DNA of 64,000 nt from JAHDNZ01 sp036721855 (GTDB taxonomy: Bacteria; Bacillota; DTU065). Each line of letters opens with the position of its first letter. Positions within the stretch are counted from its first letter, which is position 1. This document shows positions 43,515 through 52,962 of the stretch, piece by piece. The stretch is taken from the NCBI GenBank assembly GCA_036721855.1, contig DAIMKF010000005.1, positions 30,375-94,374 on the forward strand. The letters are read 5' to 3'. The translations under genes and the position numbers were made by a program. The notes under the pieces were generated by a model. That model saw only the letters and a program-made list of their open reading frames with translations. It made no database searches and was not told the origin of the DNA.

Positions 43515-43757
43515 TTATTGGTGTTTGCGACTCACTATTGCTTTGGCATATTGCACAATATCCCACTCATCTAAAAGAACTTTATCTCCATCCACTAAAG
43601 CGGGAATACCTCGCTGACCTGTAGCGCTAAACAGGGCATGACGATTCTTTGCTTCTCTTTCAACCCGCACTGGATGATATTCGATTCGAAAACTTCTCAG
43701 GTTGTCCTCTATCCATAAACATTTAGGACACCATGGTGCACAATATAAGGTTAGCAC
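43515..43757 (-). CDS. Glutaredoxin-like protein
   Basis: 80 residues with a thioredoxin-fold start LTLYCAPWCPKC, giving a CPKC redox pair, and TGQRGIPALVDG with the cis-proline that sits next to the active site. This is the size and pattern of Grx/NrdH-like small redoxins. The partner is unknown. It starts at GTG, 8 nt after GGGAGG. It precedes mreB on the same strand with a 147-bp gap. It could serve as electron donor to a reductase or as an arsenate reductase partner, but nothing nearby tells. Confidence 0.85.
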   Translation of the reverse strand: MLTLYCAPWCPKCLWIEDNLRSFRIEYHPVRVEREAKNRHALFSATGQRGIPALVDGDKVLLDEWDIVQYAKAIVSRKHQ

Positions 43758-43810
43758 AAAGTATTCCTCCCTGTCATGAGAATACTTTATGCATTTTAAA
43801 ATAATTTGCG

Positions 43811-45151
43811 CTAGCCTACAAGAATCTTTTCTTCCGGATAACGATAATTTGTATTTTTTTGCCGTTTACTTAAGGCTACAGCCACAGTCATAGGGCCAAC
43901 CCGACCGGCATACATCGTAAGGATTAACATAAACTTAGAAATAGGACAAAGCTTAGATGTAATACCTGTAGAAAGGCCAACTGTGCCAAAAGCAGAGACT
44001 GTCTCCAAGAGAAGAGCTAAAAAACCCTTCCCCTCTTCGAAAGAGGTAATAATTAACATGTCCACAAAAATAAGCATCATCGCTAAAAAAACTACACTCA
44101 TAGCATCGATTATAGTCTCTTTAGCCACACGCCTTTGAAAAACCTCTGTCTCGCTTTTCCCTCTTATAATATTTAACACTGTAGCTGCTACAACACCAAA
44201 AGTCGTGGTTTTAATACCGCCACCTGTTGAGGCAGGAGAGGCACCAATAAACATCAAAATAATTGTTAAAAAGAGAGTCGGTGTTTTGAGTTTTCCGGTT
44301 GGTACAGATTCAAAGCCTGCGGTTCTTGGTACAACCCCCGTAAAATAAGCTGAAAGGACCTTGCCACCCAAAGATAAAGGCCCCAGAGTATTCGGGTTTT
44401 TATATTCGGTAAAGAAAACAAAAAACCAACCTACTATGATTAGAATCAATGACACCCTTAAAACCATACGACTATGAAAAGTTAGCCGCTTGTTTTTTCG
44501 CAGGTGCAGCAGATCAGTTAAAACACCAAATCCAAGGCCACCTAGGATAAGTAGAGAGGATATCGTAAATAAGGTTATAAAGTCCTGACTGAAATTTTGC
44601 ATGCTGTTACCAAAAAGGTCAAAACCTGCATTACAAAAAGCAGAAACCGAATGAAACAGGGCATAGTAAAGAGCTTTCCCTGCACCCAAAAGCGGCTGCC
44701 ATCTAAAAAAAAGGATAACAAGTCCCATGCCTTCAATAATAACCGTGATTCTTAAGATTCTTCGTACTACATTAACTAGACCGGATAAAGTAAACTGACC
44801 CAATTCTTTTTGCATGACAACCCTTTCGCGAATACCGATACGCCTGCCAATTAAAAGAGCTATCAAAGTAGACATGGTCATTAAACCCAAACCACCAAAT
44901 TGAATGAGAAGCATAATCACAACTTGGCCAAAAACCGTAAAAGCCGTACTGGTATTTACTACCACAAGGCCGGTTACGGCTGTAGCTGATGTAGCTGTAA
45001 AAAGGCTGTCAAGCCAAGACATACTTCCTGCTTTTGTCGTAGCTATTGGTAAATGGAGCAGAATAGTTCCAAGGAGAATCACGGCCAGATAGCCTAAAGC
45101 TAAAACCTGGGCCGGATGCATCTTTTTAATTGGCTTAATTGAAAATTTCAA
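43811..45151 (-). CDS. Potassium uptake protein, TrkH/KtrB family
   Basis: About 446 residues with the four M1-P-M2 repeats of this K+ channel-like superfamily: the pore loops SATAVTGLVVV, SVSAFCNAGFDLF, GASPASTGGGIKTT and SAFGTVGLSTGI each carry the selectivity glycine. It needs a TrkA/KtrA gating ring; no such gene is in the window. The start is set at TTG 45151, 7 nt after GAGGTG, with ATG 45121 as a further possibility. It follows murB by 39 bp on the same strand and may be cotranscribed. Confidence 0.95.
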   Translation of the reverse strand: MKFSIKPIKKMHPAQVLALGYLAVILLGTILLHLPIATTKAGSMSWLDSLFTATSATAVTGLVVVNTSTAFTVFGQVVIMLLIQFGGLGLMTMSTLIALLIGRRIGIRERVVMQKELGQFTLSGLVNVVRRILRITVIIEGMGLVILFFRWQPLLGAGKALYYALFHSVSAFCNAGFDLFGNSMQNFSQDFITLFTISSLLILGGLGFGVLTDLLHLRKNKRLTFHSRMVLRVSLILIIVGWFFVFFTEYKNPNTLGPLSLGGKVLSAYFTGVVPRTAGFESVPTGKLKTPTLFLTIILMFIGASPASTGGGIKTTTFGVVAATVLNIIRGKSETEVFQRRVAKETIIDAMSVVFLAMMLIFVDMLIITSFEEGKGFLALLLETVSAFGTVGLSTGITSKLCPISKFMLILTMYAGRVGPMTVAVALSKRQKNTNYRYPEEKILVG

Positions 45152-45190
45152 ATCACTGCACCTCAATTTTATAGCTAGATCAGCAGAGAG

Positions 45191-46096
45191 TTAAATCTCC
45201 CCTACAATACGTATTTCAGGTTCTAAATAGACTCCATATTTTTCCTTAATCGTTTTTTGAATCAGCTTAATCAAACTAAGGACATCTTCACAAGTTGCTT
45301 TATCGACATTGACAATAAAGCCGGCATGTTTTTTTGATACTTCGGCCCCACCAATTCTAAAGCCTTTTAGCCCGGCTTCTTCTACCAGTGGTCCTACATA
45401 GATATTGGGAGGACGCTTAAAAACAGAACCCGCACAAGGCATCTCAATGGGCTGTTTGGTTCTTCTTTGTTCTGTCAGCTCTTGCATCCTTTTTATGATC
45501 TCTTCCTTTTTCCCGCTTTGAAGTTCAAATGTTGCTTCAAGTGCAATTAAATCTTCCTCTAAAAAACGAGAATGTCTATAGTTAAAATGCAGGTCCGAAT
45601 TAGAGTATTTTTTTATGGTACCATCCCTGTCCATAACTGTAGCCGTCTTTAAAAATTGGCTGATTTGGCCGCCATATGCCCCGGCGTTCATAACAAGTGC
45701 TCCACCTACACTGCCGGGAATGCCAACCGCAAATTCAAGGCCGGTTAAACCCTCCCTTTGAGCATGCCTGGAAATAGCAGTCAAAGTAGCACCGGCACCG
45801 GAGACAAGTAGGTTTTTTTCTGTCCTTATTTCATCAAAGCCTGGGCCTATTTTGATAACTACACCTCTAATACCCTTGTCACTGACTAAAAGATTCGAGC
45901 CTGCACCCATGATCATAAGAGGTATGTCCATACCTTTTAATATTCCTAATGCTTGGCGTAAATCCTCTATTGAATTGGGAAGAATCAAAATATCAGCCGG
46001 TCCGCCAATGCGAAATGTCGTCTGGTTTTTCATAGGTTCTTGCCATAATACCTCCCCGGCCAGGTTGGTTTTTAGTATTTCAAACATTTGATGCAT
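45191..46096 (-). CDS. murB: UDP-N-acetylenolpyruvoylglucosamine reductase
   Basis: Second step of UDP-MurNAc synthesis, an FAD enzyme of the cytoplasm. The 301 residues show TFRIGGPADILILP, VSGAGATLTAISRHA, GIPGSVGGALVMNAGAYGGQI (split here for FAD binding) and PCAGSVFKRP with the active-site Ser; it is the shorter type II (B. subtilis) form. SD GGAGG lies 8 nt before ATG. Its start overlaps the end of a small cysteine-rich gene by 17 nt. Confidence 0.97.
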   Translation of the reverse strand: MHQMFEILKTNLAGEVLWQEPMKNQTTFRIGGPADILILPNSIEDLRQALGILKGMDIPLMIMGAGSNLLVSDKGIRGVVIKIGPGFDEIRTEKNLLVSGAGATLTAISRHAQREGLTGLEFAVGIPGSVGGALVMNAGAYGGQISQFLKTATVMDRDGTIKKYSNSDLHFNYRHSRFLEEDLIALEATFELQSGKKEEIIKRMQELTEQRRTKQPIEMPCAGSVFKRPPNIYVGPLVEEAGLKGFRIGGAEVSKKHAGFIVNVDKATCEDVLSLIKLIQKTIKEKYGVYLEPEIRIVGEI

Positions 46097-46256
46097 TTTT
46101 TAGCCCTCCCGCCTCCTCTGCACATACAAAATAATCACGGCATTCAAAGCAAAACTCTTTGATATCTAAACCAATATAATAATGGTTCAGGCAGCAATGA
46201 TAGCAGATCCTACCATCTTTATCACAAACATCGATAGCATATTCACATACTTCCAT
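46080..46256 (-). CDS. 58-residue cysteine-rich protein overlapping murB
   Basis: Read by eye on the - strand from ATG 46256 to TGA 46082-46080. The product has 8 Cys (residues 4, 11, 18, 21, 22, 36, 39, 45) and two nearby His (20, 25), arranged as CYHCC and CFEC pairs. This is a likely zinc-binding knuckle. AAGGAG sits 10 nt before the ATG, and the end overlaps murB by 17 nt, which suggests coupled translation. I do not recognise the family. Cys pairs and the SD argue for a true gene; a chance frame is possible. Confidence 0.65.
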   Translation of the reverse strand: MEVCEYAIDVCDKDGRICYHCCLNHYYIGLDIKEFCFECRDYFVCAEEAGGLKNASNV

Positions 46257-46519
46257 TTAGAAAATTCTCCTTCCAAATGTTTAATCCTACTTAACTTTTC
46301 TCCGGAGTTTTTAAGTAAGATAAAATGCTATTTAGAACTTCCTTTTTCCTTTAAACATATAAAAGCTATTTGTCCTTTAGTTAAATCATTAGCTTTGCTC
46401 TACAATTCTCCCCATTTTATAAATGGCAGTTAAGTTTTAGATCTCCAAAGGTTTAAAACGCAGATCCACTTAAAGTATGCTACAATCTTAGCAAAGGTCT
46501 ATTTTAATGAGGTGAGAAC

Positions 46520-47635
46520 TTGCGCATAGCAGAGGTTTGCTATTTAGCACCACCTGCTTTGGGTGGAGTCGAAAAACATGTCTTAGAACTCAGCCGCGCA
46601 CTTCAAAAACGTGGTCACCGGGTAGAGATCCATACCTCCAACTTTTATGATCTAAATGCCAGCCCCTTACCCCCCATTACCCATGATGAGATCCCTACCT
46701 ATCGCTACTCTTCTAAGTTTGTCAAAAAGACCAAGTTTTTCTCACAGCCTATCCATTTTCCCAGCCTTATCTTTGGTCTTTTAAAAAGTAATCCAGATGT
46801 GATTCATGTACATTCCATGGCTTCACAGCATTTGGAAATATGTTATCTTTATGCAAAGTTGTTTCACAAACCCTTAGTTGTCACCGGCCATTACAGTGCA
46901 GGTGATCTTTTGCGCCTGGCTACCAAAAGAAAAAGCGGCAAGAAAACCAAACGACTGGTCTATTGGGAAACAAGGCTCAAACATATTATGTCATATGCCA
47001 CTTTGATTGCCCTTACAGACTCTGAGGCCCAAAGCTACCGTGATTTATTTGGGTTTCCAAAGATTGTCGTTATCCCCAATGGTATTGATCTTAACGAATT
47101 TGAACCCTCATTATACAAAGAAAACTATTTACTTTTTATCGGTAGGATTGTGCCGGAAAAACGTCTCGATTTTTTAATACAGGCCTATAATAAATTACCT
47201 TCCAAAATGCCTTTTCTCATCGCCGGCTATGCCCCGGATCAAAATTACCTGAAAAAACTAAAAAATTTCTCTCCAAAGGGAATTAGTTTTGTCTCTCCCG
47301 GAAGAGAAAAGCTGTTGCAACTATTAACTAAAGCCAAGGCTCTGCTGCTTGCCAGTAAAAATGAGGCTTTTGGGATTGTTCTTTTAGAAGCCATGGCCTC
47401 TGCAACTCCCGTGATTGCCAGTGACTCCGGTGGATTTCCCGAGGTAGTTGGTGAGGCCGGCCTACTTTTTAAACCTGATAGTGCAACTGATCTTATCGAA
47501 AAAATCAATCTTTTAGAAGATAAAACACTTTACCACAATCTGCAAGAAAAAGGCTTGCAAAGAGTCCAGAATTATGCTTGGGATCTCTTAGCTCAAAAAG
47601 TTGAGGAGGTGTTTCTCAGCTTTGCAGACAAATAA
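46520..47635 (+). CDS. GT4-family glycosyltransferase
   Basis: 371 residues. GT-B fold: EVCYLAPPALGGVEKHVLEL at the N-terminus, VVIPNGIDLNEF, LFIGRIVPEKRLDFLI and NEAFGIVLLEAMASATPVIAS with the E-x7-E donor site. The TTG start lies behind GAGGTG. It is the first of four glycosyltransferases in a row, all overlapping or touching, which together probably assemble a surface glycan or glycolipid head group. Sugar donor and acceptor cannot be told. Confidence 0.93.
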   Translation: MRIAEVCYLAPPALGGVEKHVLELSRALQKRGHRVEIHTSNFYDLNASPLPPITHDEIPTYRYSSKFVKKTKFFSQPIHFPSLIFGLLKSNPDVIHVHSMASQHLEICYLYAKLFHKPLVVTGHYSAGDLLRLATKRKSGKKTKRLVYWETRLKHIMSYATLIALTDSEAQSYRDLFGFPKIVVIPNGIDLNEFEPSLYKENYLLFIGRIVPEKRLDFLIQAYNKLPSKMPFLIAGYAPDQNYLKKLKNFSPKGISFVSPGREKLLQLLTKAKALLLASKNEAFGIVLLEAMASATPVIASDSGGFPEVVGEAGLLFKPDSATDLIEKINLLEDKTLYHNLQEKGLQRVQNYAWDLLAQKVEEVFLSFADK

Positions 47636-48527
47636 GATTACCGTAATTGCTACTGTGTTTAATGAAAAAAATAATATAAAAGATTTAATCGCAAGTCTTA
47701 AAAACCAAAGTTTAAGCCCTTTGGAGATTATTATCACCGATGCCAACTCCACCGATGGAACCTGGGAGATTCTAACTTCTCTGGCCAAAAATGATCCAAA
47801 TTTAAAGATTTATAAGATCTCCGGTAATCGTTCCAAAGGACGCAATGCCGCTATCAGAAAAGCTAAAACAGAGTTTATTGCCGTAACCGATGCCGGTGCA
47901 ATTGCTGATTTTAGGTGGTTAGAAAAACTGGCTAACGCTTTAGAAGAAGGTGCTTTTGTCGCGGCCGGCTTTTATAGGCCACTGACTAACAATCACTTTG
48001 AAAAAACTGTGGCCGCTATGACAATACCTTCTCTGGAAACTCTAGATCCCAAGCGTTTTCTTCCTTCTAGCCGCTCGGTTGCTTTCCGCAAAACCGCTTG
48101 GGAAAAAGCAGGAGGCTATCCCGAAGAATTTTCTTACAATGAAGATACCCCTTTTGATCTGACCTTAAAAAAAACAGGCTATGATTTTGTCTTTGTACCA
48201 GATGCAATAGTTTATTGGCGTCCGAGAGGTAGTCTCAAAGCAGTATTTCATCAGTTTTTCTATTATGCCCTAGGGGATGGTGAGGTAGGTATCCAATATC
48301 AAGATTACCTCCCTATTTTTTTAAGATATCTACTGCTTTTTCTTTTTCCATATGGGACCTATCTCGCCCTGGTTTTGTGGGCTTTAAGGCTTTTCCGTGA
48401 CCTACGAAAAAGTAAAAGCCTGCTGTTTTTACCTCTTAGATTTACAATTGACATTGCCGATATGGCAGGCTTTTTATATGGCCGGAAAGTAGCGTGGGAA
48501 AAATGGCACAAAAAATCCTCATCCTAA
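47622..48527 (+). CDS. GT2-family glycosyltransferase
   Basis: About 301 residues. A GT-A domain begins ITVIATVFNEKNNIKDLI and has DANSTDGTWEI (metal/nucleotide site) and a later YNEDTPFDL. Two hydrophobic segments near the C-terminus (around 250-300) anchor it in the membrane. The start is set at TTG 47622, 10 nt after AGGAGGTG; it overlaps the end of the previous gene by 14 bp. It forms part of the glycan cluster. Confidence 0.92.
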   Translation: MQTNKITVIATVFNEKNNIKDLIASLKNQSLSPLEIIITDANSTDGTWEILTSLAKNDPNLKIYKISGNRSKGRNAAIRKAKTEFIAVTDAGAIADFRWLEKLANALEEGAFVAAGFYRPLTNNHFEKTVAAMTIPSLETLDPKRFLPSSRSVAFRKTAWEKAGGYPEEFSYNEDTPFDLTLKKTGYDFVFVPDAIVYWRPRGSLKAVFHQFFYYALGDGEVGIQYQDYLPIFLRYLLLFLFPYGTYLALVLWALRLFRDLRKSKSLLFLPLRFTIDIADMAGFLYGRKVAWEKWHKKSSS

Positions 48528-49669
48528 CTATTGGCAAATATCCTCATCTCGGCGGTAAGTCTGTCCATATTGACAACTTAGAAAAGCTGTTGCCTAAACA
48601 CTCCATTGCTCCAAGAGTGGTTTCTTTTTCCGATCTTGGTTTGCTGGAGAAAAGTATCTGCTCTCTACCCAGACTTTTTTCTAATCTAAGTCTGGATTTT
48701 TCCCTGCGACGTTTCTTTTTAGCCCAAAAACTCCGTCTAATCGATCCGAAAAAAGACTGTCCTTTATATTTAGTTCAAGACACTCCCGCTTACCCTTTAG
48801 CCAAAGACAAACCCTTTATCCTGACTATACATGGTTCGGCTGCCGATGAATATGCCAGTCAAAAAGAGATTGAAAAAAATAGCCCCACCTATCTAAAACT
48901 TTTACACGAAGAAATTTCAGCAGCTCAAAAAGCTTCGGCCGTAATAACTGTGGATACCAATTTAAAGAATCAGATTATGGCTCGTTCGCATATAGATAGT
49001 AGTAAAGTAACTGTTCTACCTAATGCCGTAGACAGCAACCTCTTTTATCCCCCTCTTGACAAATCAAGTTTAAAAAAACAGTTAGGATTTAGTTCTGACG
49101 ATTATCTTACCCTAGTTTTAAGAAGATTAGTACCAAAAAATGGTGTAAAATATGCTATTTTGGCTCTGTCTCTTTTACAAAGGCAACAGGTTAAACTATT
49201 AATAGCCGGTGAGGGACCGGAAAAAGCTTCTTTAGAAAGATTGGTTAGCTCTCTTAACCTTAATGAACAAGTTATTTTTTGGGGTGCAGTACCTCATGAA
49301 AAAACACCCCGGTTGCTCCAGGCTGCTGATTTAGCACTGATTCCTTCTATTCCGGATAGAAATGTAATTGAAGCTACCTCTATCTCGGCTTTAGAAGCCA
49401 TGGCCTCTTCTTTGCCCATTATTGCCAGTTCCATCGGTGGACTGGTGGAACTTTTAGCTCCTGATTTAGGTCTTCTGATACCACCTAAAAATAGTGAGGC
49501 TCTTTCTAAAGCCTGGCGGCAAATGATTGATAACCCCAAGCAAGCCTTAGCTTTCGGTAGCAGAGCCAGACAAAAAGTTTTACAAGAATATTCTGTAACT
49601 AAATGGTGCAAAACCTATGCAAAACTTATCGCTAACTGTTTAAGGGGTGATAGTCGTTGCAAACAGTAA
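48494..49669 (+). CDS. GT4-family glycosyltransferase
   Basis: 391 residues. ILTIGKYPHLGGKSVHIDNL starts the acceptor domain; VTVLPNAVDSNLF and EATSISALEAMASSLPIIASS mark the nucleotide-sugar domain. The GTG start at 48494 overlaps the previous gene by 34 bp; ATG 48503 is the alternative, with only a weak GGGAA as SD. Cluster context suggests that it adds a second or third sugar to the same glycan. Confidence 0.9.
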   Translation: MGKMAQKILILTIGKYPHLGGKSVHIDNLEKLLPKHSIAPRVVSFSDLGLLEKSICSLPRLFSNLSLDFSLRRFFLAQKLRLIDPKKDCPLYLVQDTPAYPLAKDKPFILTIHGSAADEYASQKEIEKNSPTYLKLLHEEISAAQKASAVITVDTNLKNQIMARSHIDSSKVTVLPNAVDSNLFYPPLDKSSLKKQLGFSSDDYLTLVLRRLVPKNGVKYAILALSLLQRQQVKLLIAGEGPEKASLERLVSSLNLNEQVIFWGAVPHEKTPRLLQAADLALIPSIPDRNVIEATSISALEAMASSLPIIASSIGGLVELLAPDLGLLIPPKNSEALSKAWRQMIDNPKQALAFGSRARQKVLQEYSVTKWCKTYAKLIANCLRGDSRCKQ

Positions 49670-50748
49670 TTTGGCTTTTGTTGGTACTTTTTCTCTACCC
49701 TTATCTTTTTTACCCACTCATTTTAAAACTCTGGCCAAAGCATAAAAAAAAGACTCCTCTCCCTGAAAAATGGCCCTCGGCAACACTTTTAATCACTGCC
49801 TACAATGAAGAAGACTTCTTGAGAGCTAAAATCGAAAACTCCTTAGCCATCGATTATCCTGATTTAGAAATTATAATTGTCTCCGATGGATCCACCGATA
49901 AAACCAATGATATCTTAGCGGAGTATCCACATATTACTCACTTGCTTTTGCCAAAAAGAGAAGGGAAACCTGCCGCCATTAAAGCAGGGCTAGCCCAAGC
50001 CAGAGGCGAAATTATTTGTTTTTCTGATGTCTCTGCTTTTTATAACCAAAATAGTCTCAAGCTTCTTGTATCTCCCTTACTCCAAGACGATGTCGGAGCT
50101 ACAGGTGGTGTTTTGTCTCTTGAAAAACAAATCTCCCCTATTTCAGGAGAGATTGCCTATAGCGATTATGAAACTAAGTTAAGAGACATGGAAACCACCA
50201 TAGGTGGCACCATAGTATTGCCGGGAACCTTCTATGCGGTTAAGAGAAAAAATATCGTTATTCCCCCTAAAAATATGATCGCCGATGACTTTTTTATTAC
50301 CTGTTCTCTCTTGAAAAGCGATTTGAAACTCCTCCAGATTAAAGAGGCCGTTGCTTTTGAACAAGCAAGATTAAACACTCGGGAAGAGTTTCACAGAAAA
50401 GCTAGAATCATTGCCGGTGGTATGCAAACTTTAGCTCATTTCCCACAACTTTTAGGTAGCAGATGGGGCTTTTTTCTGCTTTCACATAAGCTTTTGCGTT
50501 GGGGAGCAGTTTTAACTGGTTTGCTCCATTACCTTTTTTTACTTTTTAACCCTTTTTATCCTTGGCTGTTGTTTATCGAAAGTTGTCTTATTCTGCTGGG
50601 ATTATTAGGTGTTCTCACAGAAATCACAGGCCTGAATACGCCTCGTCCTTTGGCTCTTTTAAGACATTTCTTAGTCGTAAATACCGCTTGTTTCTGGGGG
50701 TTTTTCGGCTTGGTTAGTGGGAGGCAAACAGTTATATGGAAACGATAA
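49657..50748 (+). CDS. Membrane-bound GT2-family glycosyltransferase
   Basis: 363 residues: an N-terminal membrane helix (about 2-20), a GT2 domain with ATLLITAYNEEDFLRAK, IVSDGSTDKTND and the ADDFFITCSLLK segment (catalytic D-x-D-like), then three C-terminal membrane segments (about 270-350). This layout is that of processive-like or polyprenyl-linked GT2 enzymes. TTG start behind AAGGGGTG, overlapping the previous gene by 13 bp. Confidence 0.9.
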   Translation: MQTVIWLLLVLFLYPYLFYPLILKLWPKHKKKTPLPEKWPSATLLITAYNEEDFLRAKIENSLAIDYPDLEIIIVSDGSTDKTNDILAEYPHITHLLLPKREGKPAAIKAGLAQARGEIICFSDVSAFYNQNSLKLLVSPLLQDDVGATGGVLSLEKQISPISGEIAYSDYETKLRDMETTIGGTIVLPGTFYAVKRKNIVIPPKNMIADDFFITCSLLKSDLKLLQIKEAVAFEQARLNTREEFHRKARIIAGGMQTLAHFPQLLGSRWGFFLLSHKLLRWGAVLTGLLHYLFLLFNPFYPWLLFIESCLILLGLLGVLTEITGLNTPRPLALLRHFLVVNTACFWGFFGLVSGRQTVIWKR

Positions 50749-51509
50749 TTTGGGCTTTTATTTTAATTTGCTTTACTATATTGTGGGGCTTTATCTCCGC
50801 CAATAGTGTTTTTCTAAAACGGGTCAACCTTAAAATAAAAGCTTGGCCCCAAAAATGTACCCGTATCCTTTTTTTATCTGATCTTCATACCTCCGGCAGT
50901 GGCCTTAGAATAAAACGTACCATTTCTTTAGCTAAAAACACTCCTTGTGATTTCATCTGTATAACCGGTGATTTAATTGTTAGACGCGTAAAGCAAGAAG
51001 AAAAGGTGGCTAAAGCCTTAAAAAAAATAACTGCCGATAGGCCAACCTTTCTGGTCTGGGGCAACAACGATTATAACCGTGAAATTGATCGCCAATATCT
51101 CTATGAGCTCTTAGAAAAGCAAGGTGTTAAAGTTTTGGTTAATGAACGAGTCACATTTGATAACCTGGTAATTGGAGGGCTTGGAGATCCATTTTGGCAT
51201 AAAGACGATCTGGAAAAAACTCTCTCCGAAGATGTCGACCTGCTTCTTTCACATACTCCCGAACCTATTTTTAATGCAGCCGGGAAAGTTAAACTTTTGC
51301 TGGCAGGTCATACCCATGCAGGACAATTTTGTTGGCTGGATGGTTTACCAGTTTTACCGGAATTAAGAAAAAAAGAAGCTTTCTCCTATGGGCTTCACTT
51401 CTATAAGGGTACCTATATCTACACCACTTCGGGAATTGGCACTACCAGACTCCCTTTAAGGTATTTTTGCTACCCTGAGTTGGTTTTATTGGAGGTGACA
51501 CCTGAATGA
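50736..51509 (+). CDS. Membrane-anchored metallophosphoesterase
   Basis: 257 residues with one N-terminal membrane helix and the calcineurin-like metal motifs LFLSDLHTS, CITGDLIV, WGNNDYN, LLLSHTPEP and LLAGHTHAGQF. Bacterial members cleave UDP-sugars, cyclic nucleotides or phospholipids. It overlaps the glycosyltransferase gene by 13 bp and the P-loop kinase gene by ATGA, so it belongs to the glycan operon; cleavage of a lipid-linked or nucleotide-sugar intermediate would fit. Confidence 0.9.
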   Translation: METIIWAFILICFTILWGFISANSVFLKRVNLKIKAWPQKCTRILFLSDLHTSGSGLRIKRTISLAKNTPCDFICITGDLIVRRVKQEEKVAKALKKITADRPTFLVWGNNDYNREIDRQYLYELLEKQGVKVLVNERVTFDNLVIGGLGDPFWHKDDLEKTLSEDVDLLLSHTPEPIFNAAGKVKLLLAGHTHAGQFCWLDGLPVLPELRKKEAFSYGLHFYKGTYIYTTSGIGTTRLPLRYFCYPELVLLEVTPE

Positions 51510-51973
51510 CTAGATTATATTTACTTTGTGGATTGCCTGCAGCCGGGAAAAGTAGCCTGTGTAGGCTTAGACAAGGCCGTATAATCACTTCGGATATCAT
51601 AAGATTAGGTGTTTTAGGAAACACAGGCGATTCTTCCCATGATCAGTTTGTTTGGGACTTAGCTCTTAAGGCTGTTGAGTACTTTTTAGAGTTTAGTGAT
51701 GTCTACTACGATGCCACCAACACGACCAAAAAAAGGCGGGCTTCCTTTATCTGTCTTGCTCATAAATTAGGTAAGGAAGTTGTCTGTGTCTGGATTAATA
51801 CTCCCAAAAAGCAATGCCTTAAGCAAAACAAAAAGCGCCTTGTGGCTTTGCCTGACTGGGTTATTGAAAACGTAGCCCAAGACTTTGAAAATCCCTCTCT
51901 GGATGAAGGTTTTGCCTGGATCGAAAGCTGGGTAGCCAGCGAAAACGGTTTTAAGGGTAATTTTTTATATTAA
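51506..51973 (+). CDS. P-loop kinase-like AAA protein
   Basis: 155 residues with Walker A GLPAAGKSS at about 9-17 and DVYYDATNTTKKRRASFI, which resembles the substrate side of polynucleotide kinase/zeta-toxin-like or gluconate-kinase-like proteins. Substrate unknown. It begins within the ATGA overlap after the phosphoesterase gene and ends the glycan operon at a terminator. Other readings, such as nucleoside or sugar kinase, cannot be excluded. Confidence 0.8.
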   Translation: MTRLYLLCGLPAAGKSSLCRLRQGRIITSDIIRLGVLGNTGDSSHDQFVWDLALKAVEYFLEFSDVYYDATNTTKKRRASFICLAHKLGKEVVCVWINTPKKQCLKQNKKRLVALPDWVIENVAQDFENPSLDEGFAWIESWVASENGFKGNFLY

Positions 51974-52008
51974 AAAGCTGTTGCCTCCTGTAAGCAACAG
52001 CTTTTAAT
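51973..52008. terminator. Bidirectional terminator after the glycan operon
   Basis: AAAAGCTGTTGC (51973-51984) pairs with GCAACAGCTTTT (51994-52005); it serves the operon and the convergent nucleotidyltransferase gene. Confidence 0.88.
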
Positions 52009-52962
52009 CTAGGCAAATCCTGGGTATTTTTGCCGTATTTCATCTAAAATACGAGGTATTTCGTTTTCAGCCTCTTTTTTCATCACTAAAACAATGCCAT
52101 CTTTGACCACTACAAAAGCATCCCTAATTCCAGCTAGAACAACCAGTGCATCTTCAGCATAGATAAGGCTGTTATCTGAGTTGTGTTTTATAAATTGGCC
52201 CTTTTCACCGGCATATTTGAGATAGCTCCCCCAAGAGCCGATATCTTCCCAAAAAACCTGGAGAGGATAGCAAAAAAGCCTCTTTGATTTTTCCATGACA
52301 CCTTTATCAAGGGAGACAGGATATAGAGAAGTAAAAAGCGAGAGATCCCTATTTTTTGCAGCCCTAAAATGAAGAGGTAAAAAATAACCGATTTCAGCCA
52401 GGAGTTTTCTGGCAGAAGCAGCATAGATACCACTGTTTATATAGTAACCTTCCTTGAGAAGCTCTTCCGGATTGGTAGGTTTTTCTCTAAAGGCCACTAC
52501 TTTTTTTATTCTTTGCTCCGAAACCTCTGTTTTTAGATAACCATACTGTTTCGAAGGTTTAGCCGCCTGAATGGCCAAAGCCGCAAGGCTACCCCTCTGT
52601 TTTATAGCTTCAAGAGCCTGAATTACATCATCAAACGGACTAATTAGGTGATCTATAGGAAAGATCCCCACAAAAGCATCTTTATCTAAAGCTAGAATTT
52701 GGCTTAATCCCCAGGCTACAGCTGCTGCTGTGTTTTTACGCACCGGTTCTAAGAGCAACTTACAGCCATAGGTGGGAATAACTTTGGAGGAGATAACCCA
52801 AATCCTATCTTTTTTCACCCACCTCGACAATCTGGCGATGGTTAACTCCAACATAGTATTAGAAGCAAGGTTAATCGCTTCTTTAGTCTTTTCCTGTTTG
52901 CGACTTAAAGGCCAGAGTCTTTCACCTAAGCCCCCTGCTAGAACAATTGCATGATCCATCAT
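52009..52962 (-). CDS. Mannose-1-phosphate guanylyltransferase-like nucleotidyltransferase
   Basis: About 317 residues with the sugar-1-phosphate nucleotidyltransferase opening DHAIVLAGGLGERLWPLSR, a FREKPT segment and GYYINSGIYA as in ManC/GMP-type enzymes. The usual PKQF tail of the first motif is replaced by EKTKEAI, so nucleotide or sugar choice may differ. It would supply GDP-mannose or similar donor to the glycan cluster on the facing strand. The start is uncertain: ATG 52962 fits the family N-terminus, while the frame extends to TTG 52983. Confidence 0.82.
   Translation of the reverse strand: MMDHAIVLAGGLGERLWPLSRKQEKTKEAINLASNTMLELTIARLSRWVKKDRIWVISSKVIPTYGCKLLLEPVRKNTAAAVAWGLSQILALDKDAFVGIFPIDHLISPFDDVIQALEAIKQRGSLAALAIQAAKPSKQYGYLKTEVSEQRIKKVVAFREKPTNPEELLKEGYYINSGIYAASARKLLAEIGYFLPLHFRAAKNRDLSLFTSLYPVSLDKGVMEKSKRLFCYPLQVFWEDIGSWGSYLKYAGEKGQFIKHNSDNSLIYAEDALVVLAGIRDAFVVVKDGIVLVMKKEAENEIPRILDEIRQKYPGFA

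Noticed and set aside
46182..46433. 83-codon open frame on the + strand
   Set aside because: No ribosome binding site, and it is antisense to the better supported cysteine-rich gene.
51506..51973. Zeta-type toxin of a toxin-antitoxin pair
   Set aside because: No small antitoxin gene upstream; it is embedded at the end of a glycan operon by ATGA overlap.
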